Shown here piece by piece: positions 1-6,322 of a stretch of 7,782 nt of DNA. The position numbers and the translations under genes were made by a program. The first letter of the stretch is position 1. Every line of letters starts with the position of its first letter. Source of the DNA: an uncultured Methanobrevibacter sp. (GTDB lineage: Archaea > Methanobacteriota > Methanobacteria > Methanobacteriales > Methanobacteriaceae); NCBI GenBank assembly GCA_905235495.1, contig CAJOMK010000057.1, forward strand, positions 1 to 7,782, read 5' to 3'. The notes beneath the pieces were generated by a model, which was given only the letters and a program-made list of their open reading frames with translations, made no database searches and was not told the DNA's origin.

Positions 1-251
1 AATTAACTTAAATAAAACAATTAAGTTAAAAATAATAATACATAAATATTTATAATTTTTCTAATATTTATAATAATCTTTTTAGTAAAAAATTTAAAAT
101 GAGATGTAAAAAAAATTAAGTTAGACAAGTTAAAAATATTATGAAAATTTTAAGGATATTTTAAAAAAAAGTTAAAAAATTAAGAAATTTATGGGAATTA
201 TTTAAAAAATAAGAAAAAAGAATGGTTAAAAATATAAAAAATTAGGAGCAA
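1..251. other. AT-rich non-coding stretch at left edge
   Basis: No supportable gene lies here: every reading frame is short and broken, and no tRNA-like or other RNA-gene structure is apparent. The stretch is extremely AT-rich with several long A-runs (for example 108-115, 163-170 and 236-241). These read as T-runs on the minus strand, downstream of the leftward gene that ends at 252, and could act as archaeal oligo-U termination signals. A perfect 9-bp inverted repeat sits at its left end (3-29), and the sequence AATTAAGTTA occurs twice, at 19-28 and 114-123. With this base composition such short repeats carry little weight. Confidence 0.6.
3..29. repeat. 9-bp AT-rich inverted repeat
   Basis: TTAACTTAA at 3-11 is the exact reverse complement of TTAAGTTAA at 21-29, with a 9-base loop between. 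Each arm has a single G or C, so the predicted hairpin is weak. It could be part of a bidirectional termination region between this locus and a gene to the left of the window, or simply chance in AT-rich DNA. Confidence 0.35.
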
Positions 252-259
252 TTAGCTCC
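236..259 (-). terminator. Hairpin plus T-run terminator-like element at end of leftward unit
   Basis: On the minus strand GGAGC (259-255) and GCTCC (249-245) form a perfect 5-bp, mostly G/C stem with a five-base loop (254-250). The stem straddles the stop codon of the acidic coiled-coil gene (stop at 252-254). It is followed within a few bases by six consecutive T on that strand (241-236) and more T-rich DNA beyond. A GC-rich stem is conspicuous in such AT-rich surroundings. Archaea usually terminate at oligo-T tracts without needing a hairpin, so the T-run may be the active part and the stem accessory. It fits the end of a licD-galE-acidic protein unit. Confidence 0.5.
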
Positions 260-1667
260 AAAAGTTTGAAAATGGAAAATAATCCTCAGATTCCTCTTCA
301 GAATCTTCATCCTCATAATCATAGTCTTCATCATCATCTTCAATATAACGATTAATCTCATCATCAAGAGAATCCTCTTCCTCTTCATCATCTTCTATTG
401 ATTTAAGAGACTTTAAATTGAAGACATTAATGCTTTCCTCATTTTCCTTGACATTTATCTCTTTGAAAATATCATCAAGGCTTTTGGAATCTTCGTTATG
501 GCCTTCAAATCTTTCATTATAGATGAAACCGTCATCTGACGAATCAACTAAATTATCTTCACTCTTGAAAATTGAATCTTCTGAACTTGAATCAGCGCTA
601 TAAGAATCATTTATTCCAAAGCTTGGGAAATCTTCAAACAGGGAATCATTGGTGGAATTAATAGAATCATTTGTTGAACCACTTACACCAAACTCTTCAA
701 TGTCCTCAAACTTAAAGTTGCTTTTGAAATTATTATAATCCAAGTCCTGCTTATTTGTATCAGCCAATATAAAAGCTGTTTTGATGATTTTAAGCCAATC
801 TAAAGCATCCTCTTTTGATTCTGCACAAATAGCTCCTTGACCTATCATCAGGTTTTTAGGTCTGAAATTATCAGTACTTATCAAAATGAACTTATAGACA
901 TCTTGAGAGAGATATTCATTGAATAGATCATACCATAAATCATTTAGAGAATATACTTCAAGAGAATTCTTGCTGTGAATACCTTCAAATCTTGATTTCA
1001 AATCAAAATAATCAGATTTGAGCTTATCCAATTCTCTTTGAAGGATTTTAACCTCTCCAACTAATTTTTCGTTTCTTTCCCTTGCAGCTTTGGATTCCTT
1101 GATTAAAAGATCATTTTCCTTGCTTGTCTTTTCATGCTTTATGGACTCCTCTTCGAAATTCTTCTTCACTTCCATATATTTCCTTTTTGAATTGTTTATT
1201 GATGATAAGTTGGAAATGCTGTATAATCCCCCACGGATAATGGAATTTGCTATTTCATCCTCAAAGATATTTTCATCATTATAATCATATTCATAATCAT
1301 TCAATTCCTCAAGTGAAGGCAGCTTTAGATATTCAATGAGATTCAAATCATTTTTCAAAGCCTTTTTAAAACTTTGATATAATTTATGACCTTCTGCATT
1401 GGATTCGGCAGCAACTAATACCAAATCCGCTCCAACAATCGTATTTTTAGCTATTCCAATATCCATTGTTGGAATGATGGAAGAAATGTTTACATTGAAA
1501 TTGGACAAATCAAAATTGATTACCGCTTTAGAAATAAACTCCAAATAATCTAAATTAGTTAAGATAATCCTAATATCAACTAGTTTAAAATCATCCATTG
1601 ATTCATTTGAGAAATCATTTCCATAATCATTAAAGCCATAATCCCTTTCTCTAAATTCATTATCCAT
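252..1667 (-). CDS. Acidic coiled-coil protein of unknown function
   Basis: I do not recognise a family for this 471-residue protein. No signal peptide or membrane segment is visible, so it is probably cytoplasmic. After a polar head (1-28), residues 29-115 look like a compact alpha/beta domain. A Lys/Glu-rich coiled coil spans about 160-230, and a second short hydrophobic domain lies at about 238-305. The rest (about 306-460) is a Ser/Asp/Glu tail with STNDS twice (331-335 and 338-342) and dense Asp/Glu blocks from 425, ending in an aromatic YFPFSNFWS. The two ordered segments resemble each other by eye: K74-N75, G79 and AES 87-89 against K271-N272, G276 and AES 282-284. The start is firm: GGAGGT at 1674-1679 lies six bases upstream of the ATG. 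It is third in the leftward run, 60 bp after galE. A scaffold or regulatory role is only a guess. Confidence 0.85.
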   Translation of the reverse strand: MDNEFRERDYGFNDYGNDFSNESMDDFKLVDIRIILTNLDYLEFISKAVINFDLSNFNVNISSIIPTMDIGIAKNTIVGADLVLVAAESNAEGHKLYQSFKKALKNDLNLIEYLKLPSLEELNDYEYDYNDENIFEDEIANSIIRGGLYSISNLSSINNSKRKYMEVKKNFEEESIKHEKTSKENDLLIKESKAARERNEKLVGEVKILQRELDKLKSDYFDLKSRFEGIHSKNSLEVYSLNDLWYDLFNEYLSQDVYKFILISTDNFRPKNLMIGQGAICAESKEDALDWLKIIKTAFILADTNKQDLDYNNFKSNFKFEDIEEFGVSGSTNDSINSTNDSLFEDFPSFGINDSYSADSSSEDSIFKSEDNLVDSSDDGFIYNERFEGHNEDSKSLDDIFKEINVKENEESINVFNLKSLKSIEDDEEEEDSLDDEINRYIEDDDEDYDYEDEDSEEESEDYFPFSNFWS

Positions 1668-1673
1668 TCTAAG

Positions 1674-1679
1674 ACCTCC
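1674..1679 (-). promoter_or_regulatory. Strong ribosome binding site of the acidic protein gene
   Basis: The minus strand reads GGAGGT six bases before the ATG at 1667. It is the closest match to a full Shine-Dalgarno sequence among the genes of this window. It fixes the start and suggests the gene is translated on its own initiation signal rather than by coupling to galE. Confidence 0.7.
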
Positions 1680-1713
1680 ATTTCTAAAGTCATCTAAATG
1701 ACAATATAATTAC

Positions 1714-1724
1714 AAAAATAAAAA
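1714..1724 (-). terminator. Oligo-T tract just after galE
   Basis: Three bases past the galE stop codon the minus strand reads five T, one A, five T. Such tracts can terminate transcription in archaea, so galE and the downstream acidic gene may be only partly co-transcribed. In DNA this AT-rich the tract could also be incidental. Confidence 0.3.
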
Positions 1725-1727
1725 TAA

Positions 1728-2702
1728 TTAACTGTGAATCTTTTTATGCCATTTCCATGCAGAGTCAACTATATCTTCCAATTCAGTTATTTCTGGTTTC
1801 CATTTCAAAATCTCTTCTGCCTTTTTGGAATCTGCGATTAAAATATCTGGATCACCAGGACGTCTTCCTTCAATCTTAACCTCAAAATCAACACCAGTAA
1901 CCTTCTTACAAGAATCAATCACTTCCTTAACAGAAAATCCACTGCCATTTCCTAAATTAAAAATATTGCTGTCATTAAATGGCTCTTCCAAATATTGCAA
2001 TGCCTTCAAGTGAGCATCAGCTAAATCATTAACATGAATATAATCCCTTACACATGTTCCATCAGGAGTGTTATAGTCATCACCAAAGATAGAAATGCTG
2101 TCTCTTCTTCCAATAGCTGCATCCAAAACCAATGGAATCAAATGAGATTCTGGATTATGGTCTTCACCTATTTCACAATCCAAATCTGCACCTGCAGCAT
2201 TAAAGTATCTCAGGGAAACATACTTCAACTCACCGAAATCAGATTCATCCTTCAATAGGTTCTCAACCATAAGCTTTGATTCCCCATAAGGGTTGATCGG
2301 TTTCAATTCATGCTCTTCATTTATTAGAATGGATTTTGGAATTCCATATAAAGCAGCAGTTGATGAGAAGATGAATTTCATTACTCTGAATTCCTTCATG
2401 ATCTGAAGGAGATTCAAAGTGTTTTCAAAATTGTTCTTAAAATATTTCTCAGGCTCTTCAACACTTTCTGCTACAGAAGAAAAAGCAGCAAAATGCATTA
2501 CCGCTTCAATCTCATTTTCTTGGAAAATCTCTTTAATCTTTTCGGTATCTTCTAAATCTGCATTAACAAACTGTCCCCATTTTACAGCAGATTTATGTCC
2601 TTTGGATAGGTTATCCAAGACTATTGTTTCATAACCTGAATTATTAAGCAATTTGTTTATATGGGAACCTATATATCCAGCCCCGCCAGTAATTAAAATC
2701 AT
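1728..2702 (-). CDS. galE: UDP-glucose 4-epimerase (GalE)
   Basis: This is an extended short-chain dehydrogenase/reductase that interconverts UDP-glucose and UDP-galactose with bound NAD, in the cytoplasm. The 324-residue protein shows the whole family pattern. The NAD-binding TGGAGYIGSH is at 5-14, the catalytic Ser region SSTAALYG at 113-120, and the YxxxK pair is Y139 and K143 in NPYGESK. RYFNAAGA follows at 165-172, then VRDYIHVNDLADAH at 218-231 and a substrate-binding GRRPGDP at 279-285. Length is normal to slightly short for the family (about 325-340). GAGTGA at 2707-2712 lies four bases before the ATG and supports this start. It sits 68 bp after the LicD gene on the same strand, so it probably supplies galactose-type sugars for the same glycan. 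A related specificity, such as UDP-GlcNAc or UDP-pentose 4-epimerase, cannot be excluded from sequence alone. Confidence 0.88.
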   Translation of the reverse strand: MILITGGAGYIGSHINKLLNNSGYETIVLDNLSKGHKSAVKWGQFVNADLEDTEKIKEIFQENEIEAVMHFAAFSSVAESVEEPEKYFKNNFENTLNLLQIMKEFRVMKFIFSSTAALYGIPKSILINEEHELKPINPYGESKLMVENLLKDESDFGELKYVSLRYFNAAGADLDCEIGEDHNPESHLIPLVLDAAIGRRDSISIFGDDYNTPDGTCVRDYIHVNDLADAHLKALQYLEEPFNDSNIFNLGNGSGFSVKEVIDSCKKVTGVDFEVKIEGRRPGDPDILIADSKKAEEILKWKPEITELEDIVDSAWKWHKKIHS

Positions 2703-2770
2703 TGAATCACTCTTTTAAAAAATCATCTTAAAGTCGATGAATAAATCTTAAGCATTAATATGCCAAATCA

Positions 2771-3847
2771 TTATTCCTCGTTAAATATTTGATTTATATT
2801 TTTTATTAGTTCAATATACTTATTATAATAATTATCTATTTCTTTAATCTCTCTTAAATCATTTATCCTATTATGAGTGAATATTGTCTTAGGCAAAACT
2901 ATATATTCCACATAAGTGTCCTTTAAATAAGCATCCCAATCATTAGGACATGGATACTTCTTACCTCTGAATTCAACTCTGTTAAGTGGGAAAAACACCT
3001 CTTTTTCATAAATGGAAACATCATAAGGAGACCATTTTCCCCTACCATGCTCTACACCTGGGAAAACATAATCCCCATCATCATATAAAAGATCTAATTT
3101 GTCATAAACCTTCTTCAAGAATTCCTTTTTATCTTCTTTAGTGGTATTTCCCTTTTCGACAATTGCATCATAAATATCATTTTGGAAGTCTCTGCGAACT
3201 ATGCTGACATAATCCTGTGTAATGATCTCCTTGTTGTTTGTATAGTCATAAGGGAAAATGTCCAAACCTGCAAGAATATCCTTATTTGGAGTTACGACAT
3301 TTATTTTAATGAATGGCAAAACAAGATTGTCTCTTGGATTGGAATCAATGGTGTAGTCGATGCAATCCTCCAGATTATTCATTTTAAGCTCTTCAAGGAA
3401 AACATCATAAAACTTATCAAAGTCTTTTCTCATCATTCCAAGGTCCAAATCATCATCCCATGGAATAAACCCATTATGACGTACAGCACCTAAAAGGGTT
3501 CCATAATCCAACCAATATACAAAACCATGTTTCTTGCAGACATTGTCAACTAAGTTCAACAATTCCGTACAAAGCAAGTGTGTATTCTTTAATGTCCCTT
3601 TTGCCTCTAAATCATAATCCAAGAAGATTACATTGAATAAACTATTATATGACTCTATTATCTTTTTATTTTCCTTATTTTCTGACTTTAATTTTTTAAT
3701 ATCCTTTTTTGATTGTTTTACATCTTTTTTTAAGGATTTAATCTCCTTTTTCAAATCCTTTGACATGGTAATTGATTCATTCTTATAATGATTGTATGAA
3801 CCGCTTTTGTTTAAAAATTTTTGTTTCAAGTTAGTCATAAAAGACAA
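2771..3847 (-). CDS. licD: LicD-family phospho-substituent transferase with N-terminal coiled coil
   Basis: LicD proteins move phosphocholine, and their fukutin relatives ribitol phosphate, from CDP-linked donors onto glycans. Numbered from TTG 3847 (358 residues), a Lys/Glu-rich coiled coil at about 31-66 precedes the LicD domain (about 90-325). The signature is unmistakable: YWLDYGTLLGAVRH at 111-124, then GFIPWDDDLDL at 126-136, whose acidic cluster D131, D132, D133 and D135 is the expected metal-binding centre. The late-domain pattern RGKKYPCPNDWDAYL is at 294-308. There is no signal peptide or membrane segment. AGGTGA at 3852-3857 lies four bases before TTG 3847 and thirteen before ATG 3838, and a TATA-like box at 3881-3890 would start transcription near 3860. 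Both argue against the upstream TTG at 3868. It is divergent from a phosphonate operon, so a phosphonate may be what it transfers; that substrate is inferred. Confidence 0.87.
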   Translation of the reverse strand: MSFMTNLKQKFLNKSGSYNHYKNESITMSKDLKKEIKSLKKDVKQSKKDIKKLKSENKENKKIIESYNSLFNVIFLDYDLEAKGTLKNTHLLCTELLNLVDNVCKKHGFVYWLDYGTLLGAVRHNGFIPWDDDLDLGMMRKDFDKFYDVFLEELKMNNLEDCIDYTIDSNPRDNLVLPFIKINVVTPNKDILAGLDIFPYDYTNNKEIITQDYVSIVRRDFQNDIYDAIVEKGNTTKEDKKEFLKKVYDKLDLLYDDGDYVFPGVEHGRGKWSPYDVSIYEKEVFFPLNRVEFRGKKYPCPNDWDAYLKDTYVEYIVLPKTIFTHNRINDLREIKEIDNYYNKYIELIKNINQIFNEE

Positions 3848-3851
3848 AAAA

Positions 3852-3857
3852 TCACCT
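3852..3857 (-). promoter_or_regulatory. Ribosome binding site that decides the licD start
   Basis: The minus strand reads AGGTGA here, the same motif that precedes the dehydrogenase gene at 7449-7454. It lies inside the longest open frame, which begins at TTG 3868, so translation most likely starts downstream of it. TTG 3847 has four-base spacing and ATG 3838 has thirteen-base spacing. Confidence 0.6.
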
Positions 3858-3880
3858 GTTATTTTCAAATATGATTAGTA

Positions 3881-3890
3881 TTATATTTAT
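3881..3890 (-). promoter_or_regulatory. Candidate TATA box for licD
   Basis: The minus strand reads ATAAATATAA, a good archaeal TATA-like element. About 25 bases downstream would place the transcript start near 3860, just ahead of the AGGTGA at 3852-3857. In AT-rich DNA such boxes arise often by chance, so the main support is the sensible spacing to the ribosome binding site. Confidence 0.4.
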
Positions 3891-3940
3891 TAATATTACT
3901 TATTAAAATTAATCATAAGATTCTGATTTTTTAAAATTTA

Positions 3941-3955
3941 TTCGAAGCATTCGAA
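3941..3955. repeat. TTCGAA-N3-TTCGAA inverted repeat, possible operator
   Basis: TTCGAA at 3941-3946 and at 3950-3955, each itself palindromic, flank three bases. A further TTCG follows at 3957-3960. The element stands out as a small CG-containing island in otherwise A/T-only DNA, about 50 bp upstream of the candidate licD TATA box. A role as a regulator-binding site is possible but unproven. Confidence 0.35.
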
Positions 3956-4011
3956 GTTCGATAAACATAAAAGAAATTTTATAAAAAATATTATGGTAAA
4001 AATTAAAAAAA

Positions 4012-4181
4012 AACTATAAAAAAATATTAAAACATTGAGATAACTATAAAAAAAATAATAAAAAACATTAAGAAAATTTAAAAAAATAATAAAAACATTG
4101 GGATAACTATAAAAAAATAATAAAAACATTGGGATAACTATAAAAAAATAATAAAAAACATTAAGATAATTATAAATAATA
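4012..4181. repeat. ~31-bp tandem repeat tract in the divergent spacer
   Basis: ACATT recurs at 4032, 4065, 4095, 4126 and 4158, spaced 33, 30, 31 and 32 bases apart. A partial unit precedes it from 4012. The unit is ACATTGGGATAACTAT followed by an A/T-only tail. The copies at 4095-4125 and 4126-4156 are identical over 31 bases. The copies at 4032, 4065 and 4158 are diverged, mainly in the GGG (GAG or AAG) and AACTAT parts. The last copy runs into the candidate promoter of the rightward unit. The near-perfect inner copies suggest recent duplication, so copy number may vary between strains. Confidence 0.85.
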
Positions 4182-4199
4182 ATTTATATTAATATATTA
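4171..4199 (+). promoter_or_regulatory. Candidate promoter region of the phosphonate unit
   Basis: TATAAATA at 4171-4178, TTTATATT at 4183-4190 and ATATATTA at 4192-4199 are each plausible archaeal TATA boxes. They would give transcript starts about 30-55 bases before the ATG at 4253. Which one is used cannot be told by eye. The region directly abuts the last tandem repeat copy. Confidence 0.4.
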
Positions 4200-4252
4200 C
4201 TAAAAAGAAGCCAGATTAAATACATTTTTACTTTTTTAGACAAAGTGAAACT

Positions 4253-4966
4253 ATGAAAGCAATTATTTTAAATTCAGGAATGGGAACACGTTTGGAAGAT
4301 TTGACTAAAAGCAATCCTAAGTCTTTAGTTGAAATCAAAGATAATCAAACAATATTTTCAAATGCCATTAATATTCTATCAAAATTTGATATAGATGAAT
4401 ATATCATAACAACAGGATATTTGTCTGATGTTTTAGAATCCTATGCATTAGAAAATTTTCCAAACATAAATTTTAGATTTGTTAATAATCCCATTTACGA
4501 TAAGACCAATTACATCAAATCATTGGACTTGATAGAAGATTTTGATGATGATTTGATTTTACTTCATGGAGATTTAGTGTTCACTTACCAAACAGCTGAA
4601 AAGGTAATAAATAGTGATTTTCCATCAGTTGTTGTAGATTCAACTGTCCCTCTTCCTAAAGATGACTTCAAGGCAAAAGTGGCAAATGGCCTTGTGAAAT
4701 ATATTGGTGTGGACTATTTTGAAGATGATGCCCTCGAATGCCAGGCATTTTATAAGTTAAGCAATGACTTCTGGAAAATATGGAAAGAAAGGATTCGTGA
4801 ATTCTGTAAAAATGATAAGGACAATGTTTATGCAGAAAATGCATTAAACGAATTATTGAAAGAAAACATATTAAAATTGAAAGGATTGGATTTGAAAGGT
4901 TCCTTATGTATGGAAGTAGACACTAAAGAGGACTTGCAGAAAGCTAAAAAACTTATGGATGAATGA
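4253..4966 (+). CDS. LicC/PntC-like nucleotidyltransferase (predicted CTP-dependent)
   Basis: This 237-residue protein belongs to the NTP_transferase (sugar-nucleotidyltransferase fold) group that includes LicC, which makes CDP-choline, and PntC, which makes CMP-aminoethylphosphonate. The N-terminal loop LNSGMGTRLEDLT (6-18) with R13, followed by K23 in NPKSL, is the nucleotide-binding signature; the usual Ala-Ala of LAAGxGxR is Asn-Ser here. NPIYDKTNYIKSL (79-91) resembles the NxxYxxTNN substrate region of LicC-type enzymes. D107 in LLHGD and D223 in MEVDTKEDL are the expected metal ligands. It is full length for the family. The start has a modest AGTGA at 4244-4248, four bases upstream. Its stop overlaps a possible ATG of the PEP mutase gene (ATGA), so the two are probably translationally coupled. 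From this coupling I infer that it activates the phosphonate, but a phospho-sugar or other alcohol phosphate substrate is possible. Confidence 0.8.
   Translation: MKAIILNSGMGTRLEDLTKSNPKSLVEIKDNQTIFSNAINILSKFDIDEYIITTGYLSDVLESYALENFPNINFRFVNNPIYDKTNYIKSLDLIEDFDDDLILLHGDLVFTYQTAEKVINSDFPSVVVDSTVPLPKDDFKAKVANGLVKYIGVDYFEDDALECQAFYKLSNDFWKIWKERIREFCKNDKDNVYAENALNELLKENILKLKGLDLKGSLCMEVDTKEDLQKAKKLMDE
4957..4962 (+). promoter_or_regulatory. Weak ribosome binding site inside the upstream gene's 3' end
   Basis: GGATGA lies six bases before ATG 4969 but directly abuts ATG 4963. This favours 4969 as the start of the PEP mutase fusion and indicates coupled translation from the preceding gene. Confidence 0.4.
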
Positions 4967-4968
4967 TT

Positions 4969-6264
4969 ATGAAAACCGTTTACATAGCAATTAGTGCAGA
5001 TATTTTGCATCATGGACACATTAATCTAATTAAAAAAGCTTCAGAATATGGTGACCTTATTGTAGGTGTTCTAACTGATGAAGCCATTGCCACCTATAAA
5101 AGACTTCCTGTTCTTGATTTTAAGCAGAGATTATTTATTCTTGAGAATATTCAAGGAGTAAAGAAAGTTGTAGCACAGGAAAGTCTTGATTACACTGATA
5201 ATCTTAGAAAATACAAACCGGACTATGTATTTCATGGCGATGATTGGAAAGATGGAGTGCAAAGCAAGATTAGACAGAATGTTATTGAAACCCTTAAGGA
5301 ATGGGATGGGGAATTGATTGAAATTCCATTTACACAAGATGTGAGTATAGATAAACTTAATGAGGTAGTTAAATCAGCATCTTCCATTCCAGATGCAAGA
5401 CGTGGAAAATTGAGAAAACTCATTTCCCTTAAGCCAATTGTAAGAACTATTGAAGCACATAATGGATTATCTGCACTTGTTGTGGAAAACGCAAAAGTAA
5501 GCAAGGATGAAAAGGTAAACAGATTTGATGCCATTTGGGTTAGCAGTCTCACAGACAGCACTGCAAAGGGAAAACCTGACATTGAGCTTGTAGACATGAC
5601 TTCACGTATTAATACAATCAATGAGATAATGGAAGTAACATCCAAGCCAATTATACTCGATGGAGATACTGGAGGGCTTGTAGAACACTTTGTCTTCAAC
5701 ATAAAAACAATTGAAAGGCTCGGAATATCAGCAATAATAATTGAAGATAAGATAGGCCTAAAGAAAAACTCATTGCTTGGAACTGAAGTAGAGCAGACTC
5801 AGGACAGCATAGAAAACTTCTGTGAAAAGATCAGTGCAGGTAAAAAATCACTTAAAACAGATGAATTCATGATTATTGCACGTATAGAAAGTCTGATATT
5901 GAAACAAGGCATGGATGATGCAATCAAAAGGGCAAAGGCATATATCAATGCTGGTGCAGACGGCATTATGATCCACAGCAGAGAAAAAGAACCTGATGAA
6001 ATCTTTGAATTCTGTGAAAAGTTCAGGAAATTTACTCCAGATATTCCTTTGGTTGTAGTTCCAACATCATTTAATCAAGTTTATGAAGAGGAATTAATAG
6101 AAAAAGGAGTAAATATTGTCATTTATGCAAATCATTTAATCAGAAGCTCCTATCCGGCTATGCTTAATACAGCCAACAAGATTTTAGAAAATGAAAGATG
6201 CAAAGAAGTAGATGAAAACTGTATGTCAATTAAGGAAATATTAAATTTAATTCCAGACAAATAA
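4969..6264 (+). CDS. aepX: Cytidylyltransferase-phosphoenolpyruvate mutase fusion
   Basis: The C-terminal domain (about 145-415 of 431) is PEP mutase, which rearranges PEP into phosphonopyruvate and forms the C-P bond that starts phosphonate synthesis. Expected active-site residues are present: W190 and the SSL after it, D204, D231 and D233 in DGDTGG, E259, K265, N267 and S268 in EDKIGLKKNS, R305 in ARIES, and H336 in MIHSR. The N-terminal ~125 residues form a TagD-type nucleotidyltransferase with an HxGH motif, HHGH at 14-17, and HGDDWK at 89-94. This domain order matches Fom1 of fosfomycin synthesis, whose N-terminal domain makes CMP-hydroxyethylphosphonate. The second TagD signature (RTxGISTT) is eroded to TQDVSID at 122-128, so the activity of this half is uncertain. 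I chose ATG 4969 (MKTVY, better ribosome-site spacing) over 4963, which overlaps the upstream stop. Confidence 0.93.
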   Translation: MKTVYIAISADILHHGHINLIKKASEYGDLIVGVLTDEAIATYKRLPVLDFKQRLFILENIQGVKKVVAQESLDYTDNLRKYKPDYVFHGDDWKDGVQSKIRQNVIETLKEWDGELIEIPFTQDVSIDKLNEVVKSASSIPDARRGKLRKLISLKPIVRTIEAHNGLSALVVENAKVSKDEKVNRFDAIWVSSLTDSTAKGKPDIELVDMTSRINTINEIMEVTSKPIILDGDTGGLVEHFVFNIKTIERLGISAIIIEDKIGLKKNSLLGTEVEQTQDSIENFCEKISAGKKSLKTDEFMIIARIESLILKQGMDDAIKRAKAYINAGADGIMIHSREKEPDEIFEFCEKFRKFTPDIPLVVVPTSFNQVYEEELIEKGVNIVIYANHLIRSSYPAMLNTANKILENERCKEVDENCMSIKEILNLIPDK

Positions 6265-6322
6265 ATATTAAAAATAATATAAATGCTAAAATACTTGAAA
6301 TTATTTGAATTTTGGTGGTTGA

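Larger units (their letters stand above)
3869..4252. other. Divergent intergenic spacer with promoters and repeats
   Basis: No gene is supportable between the licD and nucleotidyltransferase starts. The open frame on the minus strand at 3938-4129 reads through the tandem repeats as a Phe/Tyr/Ile-rich string and has no ribosome binding site. The spacer holds a TATA-like box for licD (3881-3890), a TTCGAA inverted repeat (3941-3955), a ~31-bp tandem repeat tract (4012-4181) and TATA-like sequences for the rightward unit (4171-4199). Control of both units must lie here. Confidence 0.7.

Noticed and set aside
1..251. Small gene or non-coding RNA at the left edge
   Set aside because: Frames are a few codons long, and the only inverted repeat is weak and AT-only apart from one base per arm.
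1090..1284. Plus-strand open frame opposite the coiled coil of the acidic protein
   Set aside because: Antisense shadow of Lys/Glu codons, giving a Phe/Leu/Ser-rich string with no supporting signals.
2752..2763. GCATTAATATGC short palindrome between licD and galE
   Set aside because: A 4-bp stem with no T-run following on the minus strand; within chance expectation for this composition.
3182..3493. Plus-strand open frame of 103 codons opposite licD
   Set aside because: It lies antisense to the conserved LicD domain and has no recognisable protein features or ribosome binding site.
3938..4129. Minus-strand open frame of 63 codons, Phe/Tyr/Ile-rich, superficially like a membrane peptide
   Set aside because: It is the translation of the A/T-rich tandem repeats. 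It has no ribosome binding site and its repeats follow the DNA period.
4012..4181. CRISPR array
   Set aside because: The units are contiguous with no unique spacers, and the repeats are A/T-rich and imperfect; this is a simple tandem repeat.
5232..5702. Minus-strand open frame of 156 codons
   Set aside because: It is antisense to the PEP mutase fusion, whose active-site motifs are intact in the plus frame. Composition is Ser/Leu-rich, as expected of a shadow frame.
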